Of a stretch of DNA of 6,051 nucleotides, positions 5,503-6,051 are shown piece after piece. How positions within the stretch are numbered: position 1 is the first letter of the stretch; each line of letters starts with the position of its first letter. Where the stretch lies: positions 1 to 6,051 of the forward strand of contig CAYLZW010000333.1 in the NCBI GenBank assembly GCA_964388085.1, read 5' to 3'. The position numbers and the translations under genes were made by a program. This DNA comes from CAYLZW01 sp964388085 (GTDB lineage: Bacteria; Myxococcota; UBA727; CAYLZW01). The notes below the pieces were generated by a model, which was not told where the DNA came from, made no database searches, and saw only the letters and a program-made list of their open reading frames with translations.

Positions 5503-6051
5503 TCACGCCTCGTCGGGCAGGAGCTTTTGCACGGCGGCGGCCAACGCCGAGGGCGTCAGCGGCTTCTGCAAAAAGCCGACATGCCCGCCGAGGGTGTGGC
5601 GCGGCAACACGGTGTTGTTCGTCGAGCCGGACATGAAGAGCACGCGCAGCTCGGGGCGTCGAGACTGCAGCTCGACGGCGAGCGCGTCGCCGCCCATGCC
5701 GGGCATCAACACGTCGGTGAGCAGCACGTCGATGATCCCCTCGTGGGCGGCCGACAAGCGCAGCGCTGCTTCACCGTCGCGCGCGTCCAGCACCCGATGC
5801 CCCTGGCTGCGCAGCATGAGCCCCGCGACCTTGCGCACCAGATCGTCGTCGTCGACCAGCAGGACGGTGGCGCTCTTGCTGCTCGGGAGCGCGGCCGCGG
5901 TCGCGTCGACGCCGGCGGGCTCCGCGAGCGCGGGCGCGGCCACCGCGGGCAGCAAGATGACGAAGCGTGAGCCGAGCCCCGGGGTGCTCTCGACGCTGAT
6001 GTGCCCGCCCGACTGCTTCACGATGCCGTAGACGGTGGCGAGCCCGAGCCC
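5503..6051 (-). CDS. hybrid sensor histidine kinase, C-terminal part (ATPase end plus receiver); 5' end outside window
   Basis: The minus-strand frame is open to the window edge and shows 182 residues of the C terminus. It begins with GLGLATVYGIVKQSGGHI, the G2 box and following strand of a HATPase_c domain, then ESTPGLGSRFVILLP, the end of that domain. After an Ala/Pro linker (about 37-58) comes a complete receiver domain: VLLVDDDD with the acidic pocket (Asp67-70), LLTDVLMPGMGG with phospho-acceptor Asp113, FMSGS with Ser141 as the switch hydroxyl, then the aromatic Phe160 and the invariant Lys163 in FLQKP. All residues required for phosphotransfer are present. This order is typical of PAS-containing hybrid kinases of the CckA kind, in which the receiver passes phosphate to a histidine phosphotransfer protein. 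The sensor, HisKA and N-box parts lie to the right of the window. It converges on the lipoprotein gene with a 49-base gap. Signal and target are unknown. Confidence 0.93.
   Translation of the reverse strand, partial: GLGLATVYGIVKQSGGHISVESTPGLGSRFVILLPAVAAPALAEPAGVDATAAALPSSKSATVLLVDDDDLVRKVAGLMLRSQGHRVLDARDGEAALRLSAAHEGIIDVLLTDVLMPGMGGDALAVELQSRRPELRVLFMSGSTNNTVLPRHTLGGHVGFLQKPLTPSALAAAVQKLLPDEA

Noticed and set aside
1..6051. CRISPR array, transposase, tRNA/rRNA, attachment site, defence or biosynthetic cluster
   Set aside because: Looked for on both strands. Nothing with spaced direct repeats, terminal inverted repeats, cloverleaf potential or diagnostic protein motifs was found, so I do not claim an undescribed system here.

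Overview
This is a very GC-rich window (near 70 % by eye) with strong G/C preference at third codon positions and long spurious open frames on both strands. It holds five genes that can be supported, plus the last codons of a possible sixth. The style of the proteins suggests Myxococcota, perhaps a Sandaracinus/Polyangiales-like lineage: large lipoproteins of unknown family, cysteine-rich lipoproteins with Asp/Gly-rich tails, Asp-Ala-Gly and Glu-Gly repeat linkers, and a hybrid histidine kinase. That assignment rests on protein style, not on a marker gene.

Layout from left to right: bases 1-27 may be the last codons of a plus-strand gene. A minus-strand gene (stop at 32, likely start near 1696) encodes a lipoprotein that looks like a beta-propeller with an acidic insert. 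A divergent gap of about 295 bases follows, holding a long hairpin (1891-1929) and a smaller one. Then, on the plus strand, come a cysteine-rich lipoprotein (1992-2726), a cytoplasmic YceI-family protein (2854-3441), a gap of about 290 bases with no gene, and a large lipoprotein (3735-5453). The last has a DAG-repeat region and a 14-copy Gly-Glu hexamer repeat ahead of a Trp-rich domain of unknown type. A convergent minus-strand gene runs off the right edge. It is the C-terminal part of a hybrid histidine kinase: the end of the ATPase domain followed by a receiver domain.

Three of the five genes encode lipoproteins whose residue after the lipid cysteine is not Asp, so by the enterobacterial Lol rule they would go to the outer membrane. 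Nothing ties the genes into one pathway: strands alternate, the gaps are wide and no gene is translationally coupled to another. I see no mobile element, CRISPR array, tRNA, rRNA or recognisable defence or biosynthetic system. The most unusual material is the uncharacterised surface proteins, the hexamer repeat and the hairpin in the divergent promoter region.
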